A stretch of DNA of 64,000 nucleotides from JAICJC01 sp963709425 (GCA_963709425.1 CAVPWG010000005.1:124001-188000); one strand, 5' to 3'. Positions 46,352 through 56,170 are shown, counted from the first letter of the stretch. Notes: generated from the letters alone by a model not told the origin. Program-made: numbers and translations.

Positions 46352-46953
46352 TAGTCGTCCTCGGTGGCGGGCGGGCCGCTCGAGACGACGACGCGGACAG
46401 CGCGGACGACGCGGTCGCCGAGGCGATATCCGCGCTGCCAGACGGCCGCCACGGCGCCCTCGGGCTGGTCGGAGGGCTGGTGCGAGAGGGCCTCATGGAC
46501 GTGCGGGTCGAACTCGTCGCCCGGCGCGCAGGGGATCTCCTCGAGCCCCCGGCGGGCGAGCAGCCCGGCGAGCTGCTGCTTCACGTGCTGCACGCCCTCG
46601 GCCACCTTCGCCTCTTCGTGATGCTCGGAGGCGTCGAGCGCCCGCTCGAGGTTGTCGAGCACGGGCAGGAGCTCGCCCACGAGCGACTCGGTCGCCCGCG
46701 AGGCCTGCATCTCGGACTCCCGCGCCACCCGCTTTCGGTAGTTGTCGAAGTCGGCGGCGAGCCGGCGCAGGTCGTTCAGGTACTCCTCGGCGCGCTCGTT
46801 GGCGTCGGCGAGCTGCTGGTCGGGATCGGCTTCGCCCGACGGGGTTTGGGGCGATGCGCCACCTCTGGGGTCAGACCCCTCCTGGTGGTCGCCTTCGGTT
46901 GCACCGTGGGGTGCAACCGAAGGGTCGCGCCACGAATCGCGGTTGGCCGTCAC
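46351..46953 (-). CDS. grpE: Nucleotide exchange factor GrpE, 200 aa
   Basis: GrpE releases ADP from DnaK. The conserved coiled coil starts near residue 47 (A-D-A-N-E-R-A-E-E-Y-L) with D-F-D-N-Y-R-K-R near 68, and the beta domain carries F-D-P-H-V-H-E-A-L. GTG start overlaps the dnaK stop (GTGA), which fixes the start. Residues 11-35 are low-complexity and are encoded by two palindromic elements, a feature not expected of grpE. Confidence 0.95.
46859..46888. repeat. Nested hairpin, GGGGTCAG family, inside the grpE coding region
   Basis: Core GGGGTCAGACCCC (46867-46879), identical to the 41.6-kb copy, with arms CCACC (46859-46863) and GGTGG (46884-46888). It encodes about residues 22-32 of GrpE without breaking the frame. 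Confidence 0.8.
46892..46923. repeat. 14-bp perfect hairpin inside the start of grpE
   Basis: CCTTCGGTTGCACC (46892-46905) pairs perfectly with GGTGCAACCGAAGG (46910-46923) around GTGG. It spans codons 11-21 of grpE, about 30 bases after the start codon, next to the GGGGTCAG-family element. Confidence 0.85.
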
Positions 46954-48857
46954 GAGCGGTCTGTGGTCTCGTCGACGACCTCGGCGTCCACGATCTCCTC
47001 GTCGCCCGCGTCCGCCGCGGCGCCGTCTGCGCCGTTGCCGGAGGACGTTGCGGACTGCTGGGCCTGCTGGTAGACCAGCTCGCCCAGCTTGAACGAGGCC
47101 TCGCGCAGCGCCTCGAGGCGGGAGCGGATCTCGCCGACGTCGTCGCTGTCGATCGCCTGCTTCACCGCGTCGATCTTGGAGCGGATCTCGGTCTTGGTCT
47201 CGTCGTCGAGCTTGGCGTCATGCTCGGCGAGGGACTTCTCGGTCGAGTACGCCACCTGCTCGGCGGCGTTTCGCGCCTCGGCCAGCTCCCGGGCCGTGCG
47301 GTCGTCCTCGGCGTGCGACTCGGCGTCGCGCACCATCTGGTCGACCTCGGTGTCGGAGAGGCCAGACCCGCCCTGGATCTGGATCTTCTGCTCGTTTCCG
47401 GTGCCCATGTCCTTCGCGGACACGTGCATGATCCCGTTCGCATCGATGTCGAAGGTGACCTCGATCTGCGGGACGCCGCGCGGCGCCGGCGCGATGCCGA
47501 CGAGCTGGAACTTGCCCAGGGTCTTGTTGTAGGCGGCCATCTCGCGCTCGCCCTGAAGGACGTGGATCTCGACGGACGGCTGGCCGTCCTCGGCGGTCGA
47601 GAAGATCTCGGACTTCCGCGTCGGGATCGTCGTGTTGCGCTCGATGAGCTTCGTGAAGACGCCGCCCTTGGTCTCGATGCCCAGCGACAGCGGGGTCACG
47701 TCGAGCAGGAGGACATCCTTCACCTCGCCCTTGAGCACGCCGGCCTGGATGGCGGCGCCGATTGCGACGACCTCGTCGGGGTTGACGCCGCGGTGCGGGT
47801 CGCGCCCGATCAGGCTCTTCACCTTCTCCTGCACGGCCGGCATGCGCGTCATGCCGCCCACCAGGATCACCTGGTCGATTCTGCCGGGCTCGAGGCCCGC
47901 GTCGGCCAGCGCCTGCTTGGTCGGCGCGACCGTCCGCTCGATCAGGTCGTGGGTGAGCTCGGTCAGCTTCGCCCGCGAGAGGGTGGTGTCGAGGTGCTTG
48001 GGACCCTCCGTGTCGGCCGTGATGAACGGCAGGTTGATGTTGGTGGACTGCGTCGTCGAGAGCTCGATCTTGGCCTTCTCCGCGGCCTCGTAGAGCCGCT
48101 GGAGCGCCATCGGATCGTTCCCGAGGTCGATGCCCTGGTCGCGCTTGAACTCCGCGATCAGCCAGTCGACGACGGCCTTGTCGAAGTTGTCGCCGCCGAG
48201 ATGGTTGTCGCCGGACGTCGCCTTGACCTCGAACACGCCCTCACCGAGCTCGAGCACCGACACGTCGAACGTGCCGCCGCCGAGGTCGAAGACGAGGATG
48301 GTCTGGTCGCCCTCCTTGTCGAGGCCGTAGGCCAGCGACGCGGCGGTCGGCTCGTTGATGATCCGCAGCACGTCGAGGCCGGCGATCTTGCCGGCGTCCT
48401 TCGTGGCGTTGCGCTGGGCGTCGTTGAAGTACGCCGGAACGGTGATGACCGCCTCGTTGACCGGCTCGCCCAGGTACGCCTCGGCGTCGGCCTTCAGCTT
48501 CTGGAGGATCATCGCCGAGATCTCCGGCGGCGGGAACATCTTGTCGCCGGCCTTGACGCGGGCATCGCCGTTCGGGCCGTCGACGACCTCGTACGGGACG
48601 ATCTTCTGCTCCTCGGACACCTCGGCGGCCTTGCGGCCCATGAAGCGCTTGATCGAGAAGACGGTGTTCTTGGGGTTCGTGACCGCCTGCCGCTTGGCGG
48701 GCGTGCCGACCAGTCGCTGGCCGTCCTTCGTGAACGCCACGACGGACGGCGTCGTGCGCCCGCCCTCCGCGTTGGGGATGACGGTGGACTCGCCGCCCTC
48801 CATCACCGCCATGCACGAATTGGTCGTCCCAAGGTCGATGCCGATCACTTTTGCCAT
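46950..48857 (-). CDS. dnaK: Chaperone DnaK (Hsp70), 635 aa
   Basis: Starts M-A-K-V-I-G-I-D-L-G-T-T-N-S; phosphate-2 motif V-F-D-L-G-G-G-T-F-D-V-S near 180; linker D-V-L-L-L-D-V-T-P-L-S-L; and an acidic C-terminal tail. ATG at 48857 has AAGGAG nine bases upstream, so it is leadered unlike most nearby genes; longer in-frame readings enter the neighbouring gene. First gene of dnaK-grpE-dnaJ-hspR-clpB plus one membrane protein, all overlapping. Confidence 0.98.
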   Translation of the reverse strand: MAKVIGIDLGTTNSCMAVMEGGESTVIPNAEGGRTTPSVVAFTKDGQRLVGTPAKRQAVTNPKNTVFSIKRFMGRKAAEVSEEQKIVPYEVVDGPNGDARVKAGDKMFPPPEISAMILQKLKADAEAYLGEPVNEAVITVPAYFNDAQRNATKDAGKIAGLDVLRIINEPTAASLAYGLDKEGDQTILVFDLGGGTFDVSVLELGEGVFEVKATSGDNHLGGDNFDKAVVDWLIAEFKRDQGIDLGNDPMALQRLYEAAEKAKIELSTTQSTNINLPFITADTEGPKHLDTTLSRAKLTELTHDLIERTVAPTKQALADAGLEPGRIDQVILVGGMTRMPAVQEKVKSLIGRDPHRGVNPDEVVAIGAAIQAGVLKGEVKDVLLLDVTPLSLGIETKGGVFTKLIERNTTIPTRKSEIFSTAEDGQPSVEIHVLQGEREMAAYNKTLGKFQLVGIAPAPRGVPQIEVTFDIDANGIMHVSAKDMGTGNEQKIQIQGGSGLSDTEVDQMVRDAESHAEDDRTARELAEARNAAEQVAYSTEKSLAEHDAKLDDETKTEIRSKIDAVKQAIDSDDVGEIRSRLEALREASFKLGELVYQQAQQSATSSGNGADGAAADAGDEEIVDAEVVDETTDRS

Positions 48858-48894
48858 GTGGAGCCACTCCTTGCGTGGTTGCAACGAAGAAAAT

Positions 48895-50919
48895 CTAAGT
48901 CGATTTATAGCAACTCTTGGCATCGCGGGCAAGGGACGGCGTGGCGTAGATCGTGTAGCCGTGCGTGTCGACGAGCGGGCGCAGCCACGGGACGTCGCGA
49001 AGCACCCCGCGTCGCCCGTGCTTGAGCAGGGGACGCCCGCCCACCTTCGGGCCGGCGACGACGAGGACGGCGTCCACATGCTGGTTCTCGATGAACGCCC
49101 GGTTCGCAGCCGGGTCGCGGAAGAACGCCTTGGCGCCGAGCACGATCGGCAGCACGCGCCGCAGGACGGACGGGCGCAGGTACGGGGCCATCCCCTCGTC
49201 GACGCTCGTCCGCCCGGCGAGGACCTCGAAGCTGCCCGCGGTGCGCACGTTCACGAGGACGCGCGCGTTGCAGGGCACCGTCCTGGCGAGCGCCGTCATC
49301 ACGCCGAAGCCGGCCCGCTCCAGGGCCGACGCGCCGCGAGGCGGCGTGGATGCGGCGATCGCCACCGCGACGACCGCCACGGCCACCGCGCCCGCCCGGC
49401 GCAGGGCATGCCGGCGCCCGCCGGCGGACCGGGCGACGACCTCGCGCAGGACGGTGCCCGCAACGGCGGTGGCGGCGACGACCGCCAGCAGCACCTCGTA
49501 CTCGAAGAGCCTGCGCGGGCCGAAGGTCGCGGGCACGAAGGTGCGGTAGCGGTGGCTGAAGTAGAGGCCGGCGACGAAGAGCGTGAGCGCCGTCCCCCAG
49601 GACGCCAGCGCAACCGGGCCGAGCGCCCGCCTTCGCCGCCAGACCACGAGGCCGGATCCGATCGCCAGCAGGACGACGCCCGCGAAGTCGCGCTTGGGCG
49701 TCGTCAGCTGGACGTCGTTGAAGACGCTCGAGACCGCCACCCTGGCCAGCCGCTCGGGCAGGATCGCCCACCCCGACCGCCGCCCCCGGGGGTGCGAGCG
49801 CTTGACGACCTCGAAGGTCTTCGTCGGGTCGAGCGTCACCGGGAACCCGGGGTACCCCCCGCCTTCGCGGGCCCGCTGAAAGCCCAGGTCGCCCCCCGAT
49901 GCGGCGAGGGCCGCGAGCCAGATCACCACCGTCACGAGCACCGCAACGCCGGCCGCCGTGGCGATCCGCCGAAGGCGCGGCCGGCGCAGGCGGCCAACGA
50001 CGATGCTCGCCGCGGCGTACCAGACGACGAAGATGCCGACGACGACGACCGGGATGAGGTGCGTGCCGGCGCCCGCGCCGAACAGGATCCCGGCCACGGC
50101 GGCCTCCCGCCGGCCGGCGCGCCCGCGCACCACCGCGATCGCGACCACCGCACCGCAGACTGCGACCATGCGCCCGAGGGTCTCGACCCGGTAGGTGCCC
50201 GCGTCCTCGACGAACTCGGAGTTCAGAGGGAACGCCGCCGGCGCCGCGAGGAGGAGCGCCGGCACGCCGACCGACAGGGCGCGCAGGCCGAGCGCTCGGG
50301 CGAGCGCGAGCAGCGCCGCGAAGAGGCCGACGCTGCCGAGCCAGACGAGCGCCCCCAGCGTTCGCAGGGCACCGTTGGGCGCGACGGAGGCGATGCCGGC
50401 CTCGAACGAGTTGAGGACGACCTTGCTCACCGTCGTCGGGATGTGCAGGCCCCATTGGAGGGTCGTCGACGGCACGCCGCCCGCGCGCAGGATCTCGAGC
50501 CCGTCGGCCCAGTAGCGCCACGCGGCCTCGCTGCTGCTCAGAAGCGTGAGCGGCTCCACCCGGAGCTTCTCGATCGCAAACGCCGTGAGTCCCGCGAGGC
50601 CGGGCGCGATGATCCACCGGCCGGCGCGCGCGTCGGCGATCAGCGCGCGCAGATGGGGTCGCAGCGAGCGCCGGCGGAGGGCCGCCGTCCACAGGCCGAT
50701 CGTGACCAGCGTGAGCGCGATGACGAACGACGTTCGCCCGATCGTGCCGGTGACCGCCAGGACGGTGGCCGTGAGGGCGACGACGGCGTAGCCGAGCCCG
50801 AATGTGAGCGCGAGGGTGGCCTCGACGCCGAACAGCCCCGGCCGGAAGGCGGCGAACGTCGCGCCGGTCCCCGGCACGAGCACGACCACCATGACGACGA
50901 GGAGGCTCGCGAGGCTCAC
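48895..50919 (-). CDS. Large polytopic membrane protein, GT-C-like, 674 aa
   Basis: Paralogue of the protein at 35.9-37.9 kb: same length, about 14 helices, W-R-Y-W-A-D-G-L-E, L-Q-W-G, S-K-V-V-L-N-S-F-E-A-G and G-R-M-V-A-V-C-G-A-V, and a soluble end with H-V-D-A-V-L-V-V. GTG at 50919 was chosen to match the paralogue; more upstream GTGs are possible and there is no clear ribosome site. It ends within the dnaK promoter. Probable envelope glycosyltransferase or polymer-handling protein. Confidence 0.7.
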   Translation of the reverse strand: MSLASLLVVMVVVLVPGTGATFAAFRPGLFGVEATLALTFGLGYAVVALTATVLAVTGTIGRTSFVIALTLVTIGLWTAALRRRSLRPHLRALIADARAGRWIIAPGLAGLTAFAIEKLRVEPLTLLSSSEAAWRYWADGLEILRAGGVPSTTLQWGLHIPTTVSKVVLNSFEAGIASVAPNGALRTLGALVWLGSVGLFAALLALARALGLRALSVGVPALLLAAPAAFPLNSEFVEDAGTYRVETLGRMVAVCGAVVAIAVVRGRAGRREAAVAGILFGAGAGTHLIPVVVVGIFVVWYAAASIVVGRLRRPRLRRIATAAGVAVLVTVVIWLAALAASGGDLGFQRAREGGGYPGFPVTLDPTKTFEVVKRSHPRGRRSGWAILPERLARVAVSSVFNDVQLTTPKRDFAGVVLLAIGSGLVVWRRRRALGPVALASWGTALTLFVAGLYFSHRYRTFVPATFGPRRLFEYEVLLAVVAATAVAGTVLREVVARSAGGRRHALRRAGAVAVAVVAVAIAASTPPRGASALERAGFGVMTALARTVPCNARVLVNVRTAGSFEVLAGRTSVDEGMAPYLRPSVLRRVLPIVLGAKAFFRDPAANRAFIENQHVDAVLVVAGPKVGGRPLLKHGRRGVLRDVPWLRPLVDTHGYTIYATPSLARDAKSCYKST
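48904..48932 (-). promoter_or_regulatory. dnaK operon promoter (TTGCCC, 17 bases, TATAAA)
   Basis: TTGCCC at 48932-48927, an exact 17-base spacer and TATAAA at 48909-48904: the best two-box promoter in the window. It lies in the last codons of the upstream membrane protein gene, leaving a leader of about 40 bases with AAGGAG. No HAIR or CIRCE copy is visible. Confidence 0.6.
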
Positions 50920-51075
50920 GCCGTCGCCACCCGCCCGCGCGGGCGCTTGGGGAACACCGGCATCGGGCCGTTCTACCACCGCGAGCCGGACGGCGGGGCC
51001 CATGGGCAGCGTGGGAACCGGTAGAGTTGGCCGGCCGCCTGGAGACCCGGGCGCGTACCTCGGGGGAGGGGGAAC

Positions 51076-52508
51076 ATGGGCCGCTCTCGTCGCGCGAGTG
51101 CGATCGCACGGACCGTCGCCGCCGTCGCAGTCGGATTCCTTGCGCTTGGCGCGGCGACGACAGACGGCGGCGCACACACGCGGGCACCCGGCGTCGCCCA
51201 GCGCCCGAGCATCGTGCTCATCCTCACCGACGATCAGCCCGCTCAGACGCTGTGGGCCATGCCGCGGACGAAGCGCCTCCTGGCCGCCCACGGCGTCAGG
51301 TTCACGTCGCTCTACGACTCCGTCTCACTGTGCTGCCCCGCGCGCGCCACGCTCCTCACGGGACGCTACGCGCACTCGACGTCCGTCTATGCGAACGCCC
51401 CGCCGTCCGGAGGCGCGGCCACGTTCCGCAGCCGCCACGACGACCGGGAGACGCTGGCGGTCTGGCTGCACCGCGCGGGCTATCGAACCGCGCTCTTCGG
51501 GAAGTACCTGAACGGCTACCAGGGCGGATACGTCCCACCCGGGTGGGACGAGTTCACCACGTCGTCGCGCTACTGGGGCGGCGTGGGGTACGTGCAGGGC
51601 GTCAAGAAGGAATTCCTGCCGACGACCTACATGCCGACCTTCCTGGGGGCCAAGACCATCCAGTTCATCCGCTCGACTCCGCGAGGCGGTCCGCTGTTCG
51701 CGTACTACGCCCCGTTCGCCCCGCACGGCCGCCCGAGCCCCCGAGCCGCGCTATGCGCGCATGCCGGTGTGCTGGAGTTGTCACGGCTGGCCGACGCCCG
51801 ACTTCGACGAGCACGACCTGTCGGACAAGCCGCCGTACGAGCAACGGCCACCGTTCACGCGGGCCGAGCAGAAGGCCGTGCACCACTTCCGCAAGCTGCA
51901 GATACGCACGCTCCAGTCGGTCGACGTGATGGTTGACCGGATCGTCGCCGCACTGCGGGATACCGGTCGTCTACGGAACACGATCAGTCGTCTTCATGTC
52001 AGACAACGGCGTGATGTGGGGCTCCCACCGCTGGCCGGCGTCGGCGAAGAGCAATCCGTACAAGGATGCAAGCCGAGTGCCGCTCATCATCCGGTACGAC
52101 CGTCTCGGCACGGCACCGAGGCTCGAGCCGCGGCTGGTGGGGAACGTCGACATCGCACCCACGCTTGCCGCACTCGCCGGCGTCCACGCACCGCAGTCGG
52201 TCGAAGGCGTGAGCTTCGCGCGCATCCTCCGTGACCCGTCCAGGCTGTGGTCGCGAACGCTCCTGATCGAGCACGCGTTCCGGACGAACACCCCCACCGG
52301 GCGCGGTCCCTCCTACTGTGGCGTACGCACCGACCGGTACCTGTTCGTCCGCTACGCAACCCGGCTCGAGGAGCTCTACGACGAACGGCTCGACCCGTTC
52401 GAGCTTCGGAACATCGCAGGCCGGCCGTCCGCCGCGCCGGTTCAGAACCAGCTACGGCACACCACGCGGCGGCTCTGCACGCCGCTCCCGCCGGGCTTCA
52501 CCTTCTGA
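51076..52508 (+). CDS. Exported sulfatase, two one-base frame breaks
   Basis: Hydrolyses sulfate esters. A signal peptide (1-33) precedes V-L-I-L-T-D-D-Q with the calcium ligands. C-C-P-A-R-A-T-L-L-T-G holds the formylglycine motif C-x-P-x-R, and Y-F-G-K-Y-L-type context follows. A +1 step at CCC-C (51739-51742) continues to C-W-S-C-H-G-W-P, and a second near 51986 to V-V-F-M-S-D-N-G, the late metal ligands. All parts are in order, so about 476 working residues are likely. GAGGGGG precedes the ATG. A formylglycine-generating enzyme would be needed elsewhere. Confidence 0.85.
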
Positions 52509-53154
52509 TCGCCCGGCCGTAGTCGCACAGGTCGAGGAGCACGCACTCCTCGCACCGCGGACGCCTGGCCGTGCACGTCGCCCGGCCGTGCGTGATCAGG
52601 AGCAGGTGCGCGTCGAGCATCTGCGCAGGCGGAGTCATGTCGGTCAGGATCGCGTGCGCGGCATCGGCGCTCGTGCCGGTGGGGATCAGCCCGACCCGGC
52701 CGGCGATCCGGTGGATGTGGGTGTCGACGGGCATCACCGGGACGTCGAGGCTGAAGAGCAGCACGCAGCTCGCCGTCTTGGGCCCGACCCCGGGGAGGGC
52801 GACGAGCCACGTCATCGCCGCCTCGGGTGGCAGCGTGGCCAGCCAGTCCAGGTCGAGCCCGTCCACGGCTCGGAGCACCGCCTGGATCCGGGGCGCCTTC
52901 TGCACGGCGAGCCCTCCCGTCCGCAACGCATCGACGAGGTCCGCCTCCGGCGCGTCGCGCACGTCCCGCCACCTGGGGAAACGCTCCCGCATGCGGGCGT
53001 AGGCGCGCTCGCTGTTCAGGTCGCTCGTGTTCTGGCTCAGGATCGTGAGGACGAGCTCGTCCAGCGCGGGCAGGCGCCGGTGATGACGGGGCGCGCCGTA
53101 TGCAGCCTCGAGTCGGGAGACGATCTCCGAGACGAGGGAGGGGGTGTCGCTCAC
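52498..53154 (-). CDS. nth: Endonuclease III, 218 aa
   Basis: DNA glycosylase/AP lyase for oxidised pyrimidines. Catalytic Lys126 in the helix-hairpin-helix L-P-G-V-G-P-K-T-A and Asp144 in P-V-D-T-H-I-H-R. The 4Fe-4S loop is exact: Cys194-x6-Cys201-x2-Cys204-x5-Cys210. GTG start overlaps the membrane protein stop. Its end overlaps the sulfatase end by 11 bases. Confidence 0.97.
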   Translation of the reverse strand: MSDTPSLVSEIVSRLEAAYGAPRHHRRLPALDELVLTILSQNTSDLNSERAYARMRERFPRWRDVRDAPEADLVDALRTGGLAVQKAPRIQAVLRAVDGLDLDWLATLPPEAAMTWLVALPGVGPKTASCVLLFSLDVPVMPVDTHIHRIAGRVGLIPTGTSADAAHAILTDMTPPAQMLDAHLLLITHGRATCTARRPRCEECVLLDLCDYGRAIRR

Positions 53155-55061
53155 CGCACGACTCGGTAGAGGGTGTAGTCGGCGTCGTAGAAGCGGCCGA
53201 GCGCATACGGGTTGAGCCGGCAGCTGGCCGTGGGCGCGAGCGCGCCGCGAGCGACCCGGGCGCCGTCCGGGGCCAGGACGGCGGTCACACCCACGGGCGG
53301 GGGCGCTCCCTCGCCGACGGCGACCGCCGCCGCTTTCCGGTCGTGCTGGCGCGGGACGTGGCGGTAGATGTGGCGATAGCGGATCCGGGGCCGCGGGACG
53401 TAGAACTGGTGGGCGCCGGTGGCCGCGAACAGGGACAGGGCGACCGCCTCCTCGCCATTCTGACCCTCCCGGGAGTCGGGGACGACGGCAACCGTGTCGC
53501 GCGGATCGAGCGGGAGCGGCCGGTCGCACGCGACGACGGGATGGCCGTCACTCCAGGCCACGGCCCGGCTCATGCCCACCGCCGCCAGGACGGGTGAAGC
53601 GACGCACAGCGCTCCGAGCGCCACCGCGGCATACGGCGCCACCCCGCGGGTCGCTCGGACGGCCGCCACGGCGCCGAGCGCGGCGGGGAAGACGAGCGTG
53701 AGCCCCACCGGCGGCAGGTAGCGCACGCTCCGCGAGACGGCCGGGAGCGCACCGCCGCCTGCCGAGGCCAGCGCCGAGACGGCGTAGATCACGAGCGGCA
53801 CCGCCACGAGGACGCCGATCGTGCGCCGGTCGACCTCGCCCTGCCGAATGGCCCGCGACGCGGCCCCGACGGCCGCCAGAACCAGCAACACGGCGAGCGC
53901 CACCGCCGCCTGGGCTGCGCTGACCGTCGCCGGCGGGGCGCGCGTCGTGTTGATGAACCCGCCCAGCTCGTGGTAGTGCCACGCGAGCGGCAGCACCCAC
54001 AACGCCACCACCACGGCGGCCGCCGCGACCGCGGAGCCCACCACCCGCACGGGTGCCCTGAACGAGAGGACGACGGCGCAGGCCACAGCCACGGCCGCCG
54101 CGATCGGCGACATGAGCACCACGAATCCGAGCGTGGCTCCGGCGGCGGCACCCGTCGCCGGCGACCGCCTGCGAACGGCGCGCAGGAACAGCCAGAGCGC
54201 GAGCGGCACGAGCGCAAGGCCGAAATCGCGCGGCTCCGCCGGTGGCACGTTCCCGAGCGCCGGCGTCGGCGCGGGGGAGAGCAGCAGGTCGCCGCCGTAG
54301 CGGGCGATCCCCTGCTCGAACGGCGCGAGGCCCGCCGGGACGTTCTTCGAGGACCCGGCCCCGACGGTCAGCACGGCGGCGGGCCCGTGTGACCAGAGCC
54401 AGCCGAGGCCGCCGCAGCCCAGGGCGAGGACGACCGCCCACGACGCGGCCGCCTTCGAGAGCCGAAGCTCGCGCGCGAGCAGCCATGCCCCCAGCCCGAG
54501 GGCGAGCAGCATGACGGCCTCGAGCACGAGCAGCGTCGTGGCCATCCCGGCGCCGAACCCCTGCATGATCGCGCCACCCAGCGCGTGCAGCAGCCACGGA
54601 TAGGCGTTCGGAACGTCGGCGTAGAGCGTCGTGGGCGCGGGCGCTCCCCCGGCCACCTGGCGGATCCACCCCTCGTGCCACTGGATGTCGCTGCCGACGA
54701 GCCGGTCCGTCGGCGTCCGCCAGGCCGGGTAGGCGATGCCGATCGCGACGATCGCCGCGGCCGCGAGCGTGACCGGCCGCACGCCCTCGACGCGGAGCCG
54801 CGGCCGCCGGAGTGCGACCGCCGCGATCACGGCCCCGGCGAAGACGAGCCTGAGCGCGACCGCATGCCCCACGAGCGACACGCCGAGGATCGGCTGGGCC
54901 ATCAGGAGCCAGGCGGCCCCGACGGCCAGGAGCAGGCCTGCGGCAAGCCGCTCGGCGGCGGGAGAATCGGGGACGGCGGCCGAGCCCACCAGCCACATGC
55001 CGGCAACCACGAGGCCGATGTCCGCGCAACCCGCGGCGACGGGTCCGACCGCGTCCGGCAT
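53151..55061 (-). CDS. Large polytopic membrane protein, 636 aa
   Basis: About 14 hydrophobic helices. A loop with D-I-Q-W-H-E-G-W-I-R-Q near residue 125 and P-N-A-Y-P-W-L-L-H follow the first helices, and a soluble C-terminal domain of about 100 residues ends the chain. The acidic first loop fits GT-C enzymes, as for the other large membrane proteins here, but sequence similarity to them is low by eye. TAGATT seven bases before the ATG supports the start. Coupled to nth by GTGA. Confidence 0.7.
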   Translation of the reverse strand: MPDAVGPVAAGCADIGLVVAGMWLVGSAAVPDSPAAERLAAGLLLAVGAAWLLMAQPILGVSLVGHAVALRLVFAGAVIAAVALRRPRLRVEGVRPVTLAAAAIVAIGIAYPAWRTPTDRLVGSDIQWHEGWIRQVAGGAPAPTTLYADVPNAYPWLLHALGGAIMQGFGAGMATTLLVLEAVMLLALGLGAWLLARELRLSKAAASWAVVLALGCGGLGWLWSHGPAAVLTVGAGSSKNVPAGLAPFEQGIARYGGDLLLSPAPTPALGNVPPAEPRDFGLALVPLALWLFLRAVRRRSPATGAAAGATLGFVVLMSPIAAAVAVACAVVLSFRAPVRVVGSAVAAAAVVVALWVLPLAWHYHELGGFINTTRAPPATVSAAQAAVALAVLLVLAAVGAASRAIRQGEVDRRTIGVLVAVPLVIYAVSALASAGGGALPAVSRSVRYLPPVGLTLVFPAALGAVAAVRATRGVAPYAAVALGALCVASPVLAAVGMSRAVAWSDGHPVVACDRPLPLDPRDTVAVVPDSREGQNGEEAVALSLFAATGAHQFYVPRPRIRYRHIYRHVPRQHDRKAAAVAVGEGAPPPVGVTAVLAPDGARVARGALAPTASCRLNPYALGRFYDADYTLYRVVR

Positions 55062-55068
55062 CGGCGCC

Positions 55069-55074
55069 AATCTA
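55069..55074 (-). promoter_or_regulatory. -10-like TAGATT, leaderless start of the membrane protein/nth operon
   Basis: TAGATT followed by seven bases and the ATG at 55061. Confidence 0.45.
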
Positions 55075-55114
55075 CCAGCCGCGGCAGGAAGGTGATCGGA
55101 ATCGGTTCCGAGGG

Positions 55115-55120
55115 TACGCT
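55115..55120 (+). promoter_or_regulatory. -10-like TACGCT, leaderless start of moaA
   Basis: TACGCT followed by six bases and a GTG at 55127; a GTG at 55121 directly abuts the hexamer and is less likely. Confidence 0.4.
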
Positions 55121-55126
55121 GTGGAT

Positions 55127-56134
55127 GTGGAGCCTGTCCTCGACACCCGCGCCCGGCCGCTTCGCGACCTGCGAATCTCGGTCACCGACCGGTGCGACTT
55201 CCGCTGCGTCTACTGCATGCCGAAGGAGGTGTTCGGGCGTGACTTCCAGTTCCTGCGCCGCTCCGAGCTCCTGACGTTCGAAGAGGTCGCCCGGGTCGCG
55301 GCGATCGCCGCGGGACTCGGCGTGCAGAAGCTTCGCCTGACAGGCGGCGAGCCGCTGCTGCGGCGCGACATCGAGCGGCTGGTGGCGATGCTCGCCGGGA
55401 TCGACGGCATCGACGACGTGGCCATGACGACCAACGGGTCGCTGCTCGCACGGAAGGCGCGCGTCCTCGCCGAGGCCGGCCTGCGCCGGGTGACGGTCAG
55501 CCTCGACTCGCTGGACGACGCGGTGTTCAGCGCCGTGAACGACGTCGACTTCCCGGTGGAGCGGGTGCTCGAAGGGATCGACGCGGCAGCCGCCGCGGGC
55601 CTGCCCGTCAAGGTCAACATGGTCGTAAAGCGCGGCCTGAACGACGCCTCGGTGCTCGACATGGCGGATCACTTCCGCGGCAGCGGGCACGTGCTGCGCC
55701 TGATCGAGTACATGGACGTCGGCACGACGAACGGGTGGCAGATGGATGACGTGGTGCCGGCGGCCGAGCTCATCGAGGCGATCGATGCCGAGTGGCCCGT
55801 GGAGCCCGTCGAGGCCGCCTACCCGGGAGAGGTCGCCCGTCGCTACCGCTATCGCGACGGGGCCGGCGAGATCGGCGTGATCGCGTCGGTCACCCAGCCC
55901 TTCTGCCACGACTGCTCGCGCGCCAGGCTCTCGGCCGAGGGCCGGCTCTACACCTGCCTCTTCGCAGCGGCCGGGCACGACCTGCGCGGCCGCCTCCGAA
56001 GCGGTACCGGCGACGACGAGCTGGAGGCGTTCCTGCGCCGGGTCTGGGGCAGGCGCGTCGACCGCTATTCCGAGCTCCGTACGGCGGAGACGACGCAGAG
56101 GCCGAAGGTCGAAATGTCGCACATCGGCGGCTGA
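55127..56134 (+). CDS. moaA: GTP 3',8-cyclase MoaA, 335 aa
   Basis: First step of molybdenum cofactor synthesis. Radical SAM cluster Cys23-x3-Cys27-x2-Cys30 in C-D-F-R-C-V-Y-C; G-G-E-P-L-L near 75; second cluster F-C-H-D-C-S-R with a further Cys 13 residues on; and the conserved C-terminal Gly-Gly tail. Length is normal. No other moa genes are adjacent. Confidence 0.96.
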   Translation: MEPVLDTRARPLRDLRISVTDRCDFRCVYCMPKEVFGRDFQFLRRSELLTFEEVARVAAIAAGLGVQKLRLTGGEPLLRRDIERLVAMLAGIDGIDDVAMTTNGSLLARKARVLAEAGLRRVTVSLDSLDDAVFSAVNDVDFPVERVLEGIDAAAAAGLPVKVNMVVKRGLNDASVLDMADHFRGSGHVLRLIEYMDVGTTNGWQMDDVVPAAELIEAIDAEWPVEPVEAAYPGEVARRYRYRDGAGEIGVIASVTQPFCHDCSRARLSAEGRLYTCLFAAAGHDLRGRLRSGTGDDELEAFLRRVWGRRVDRYSELRTAETTQRPKVEMSHIGG

Positions 56135-56170
56135 CAGGCCCGACGGGCCGATCGCGACCGCCGTTTTCGC

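Noticed and set aside
46892..46923. Rho-independent terminator between dnaK and grpE
   Set aside because: It lies inside grpE after a GTGA-coupled start and lacks a T-tract.
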